Assembly (NCBI GenBank): GCA_947504205.1
Contig: CANNGL010000003.1
Location: 372,001-436,000, forward strand
Source of the DNA: an uncultured Litoreibacter sp.
Lineage (GTDB): Bacteria > Pseudomonadota > Alphaproteobacteria > Rhodobacterales > Rhodobacteraceae
Direction of reading: 5' to 3'
Length of the DNA stretch: 64,000 nt
This document shows positions 63,770-64,000 of the stretch, piece by piece. How positions within the stretch are numbered: the first letter of the stretch is position 1; each line of letters begins with the position of its first letter. Made by a program: the position numbers and the translations under genes. Under the pieces are notes generated by a model. That model ran no database searches and was not told the DNA's origin. It was given only the letters and a program-made list of their open reading frames with translations.

Positions 63770-64000
63770 ATGTCGAAGATAAATTTGAATGCACCGGCTA
63801 TGTTCGATCTCGCGGGCCGCGTCGCAATCGTCACAGGTGCCGGTAGCGGGATCGGGCAGCGGATTGCGGTGGGGCTTGCGCAGTGCGGGGCAGATGTGGC
63901 GCTTGTGGATCGTCGTACAGATGGCGGCTTGCAGGAAACGGCAAAACTGATTGCAGAAGCGGGCCGGAAATCGCTGCAGATCGCAGCAGATGTCACATCG
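63770..64000 (+). CDS. Short-chain dehydrogenase (partial, cut by window end)
   Basis: The first 77 residues are visible from ATG 63770. After an N-terminal extension (MSKINLNAPAMFDLAGR), the Rossmann opening VAIVTGAGSGIGQRIAVGLAQCGADVALVDRR and LIAEAGRKSLQIAADVTS mark a classical SDR. It follows the ATPase gene by 34 bp in the same direction and is probably part of the importer operon, giving the locus a second dehydrogenase. The catalytic Tyr-Lys lies beyond the window. Confidence 0.88.
   Translation, partial: MSKINLNAPAMFDLAGRVAIVTGAGSGIGQRIAVGLAQCGADVALVDRRTDGGLQETAKLIAEAGRKSLQIAADVTS

Overview
The window looks like a chromosomal segment of a flagellated marine alphaproteobacterium of the Rhodobacterales (Roseobacter group). 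The reasons are the alphaproteobacterial flagellar accessories FlbT, FlaF, MotE and a DUF1217-type protein, the run ubiB-ubiE-mutM-enoyl-CoA hydratase-rpsT-dnaA-dnaN-recF-gyrB, a CtrA-like site in the flagellar cluster, and a RibH2-type lumazine synthase under an FMN riboswitch. No rRNA, tRNA, insertion sequence, prophage or CRISPR array was recognised.

Positions 1-22.4 kb are a dense flagellar cluster. fliF (cut by the window start) diverges from fliL, a small membrane protein, motE, motA, a 709-residue secreted protein, a 70-residue membrane protein, flhA, fliR, flhB and a 111-residue coiled-coil protein. On the opposite strand lie flgB-flgC-fliE-fliQ-flgF-flgG-flgA-flgH and a second FliL-like gene. 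fliI is divergent from that block. Next come flagellin-flaF-flbT-DUF1217, a FlgN-like chaperone and a rod-binding protein on the minus strand, then fliK and flgD on the plus strand. Together they cover the export gate, rod, rings, hook cap and length control, filament and part of the motor. motB, fliG/M/N, fliP, flgE/K/L and flgI are not in the window.

Positions 22.4-35.1 kb are housekeeping: ubiquinone synthesis (ubiB, ubiE), base-excision repair (mutM), an enoyl-CoA hydratase, ribosomal protein S20, a rhodanese, and the replication genes dnaA, dnaN, recF and gyrB, with a LysE-type exporter and a universal stress protein between recF and gyrB.

Positions 35.1-54.2 kb are mixed. A copper efflux unit has copA and cueR behind a promoter with the 19-bp MerR-type spacer. 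An FAD oxidoreductase and two tandem short-chain dehydrogenases follow. A solitary TIR-domain gene sits in an otherwise nearly gene-empty stretch. Then come trhO-arsH, the NAD salvage pair pncA-pncB, a kinase-like/aminotransferase pair with arfB, an unusual proline-rich predicted metzincin protease with a small upstream companion, and a TetR-controlled pair (membrane protein plus NmrA-like protein).

Positions 54.2-64 kb start with an FMN riboswitch and ribH2. The rest is a carbohydrate-use locus: short-chain dehydrogenase, SorC-family regulator, FGGY kinase and a transketolase split into two genes on the minus strand, divergent from an RbsC/RbsB/RbsA-type ABC importer and a further dehydrogenase cut by the window end. 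The implied route is import of a sugar or polyol, oxidation to a ketose, phosphorylation and C2 transfer by the split transketolase. The substrate cannot be read from the sequence.

The best candidates for something undescribed are the solitary TIR protein (41125-42141), the proline-rich metzincin and its companion (48914-51690), and the unassigned flagellar-operon proteins (1511-1894, 3367-5496, 5563-5775).
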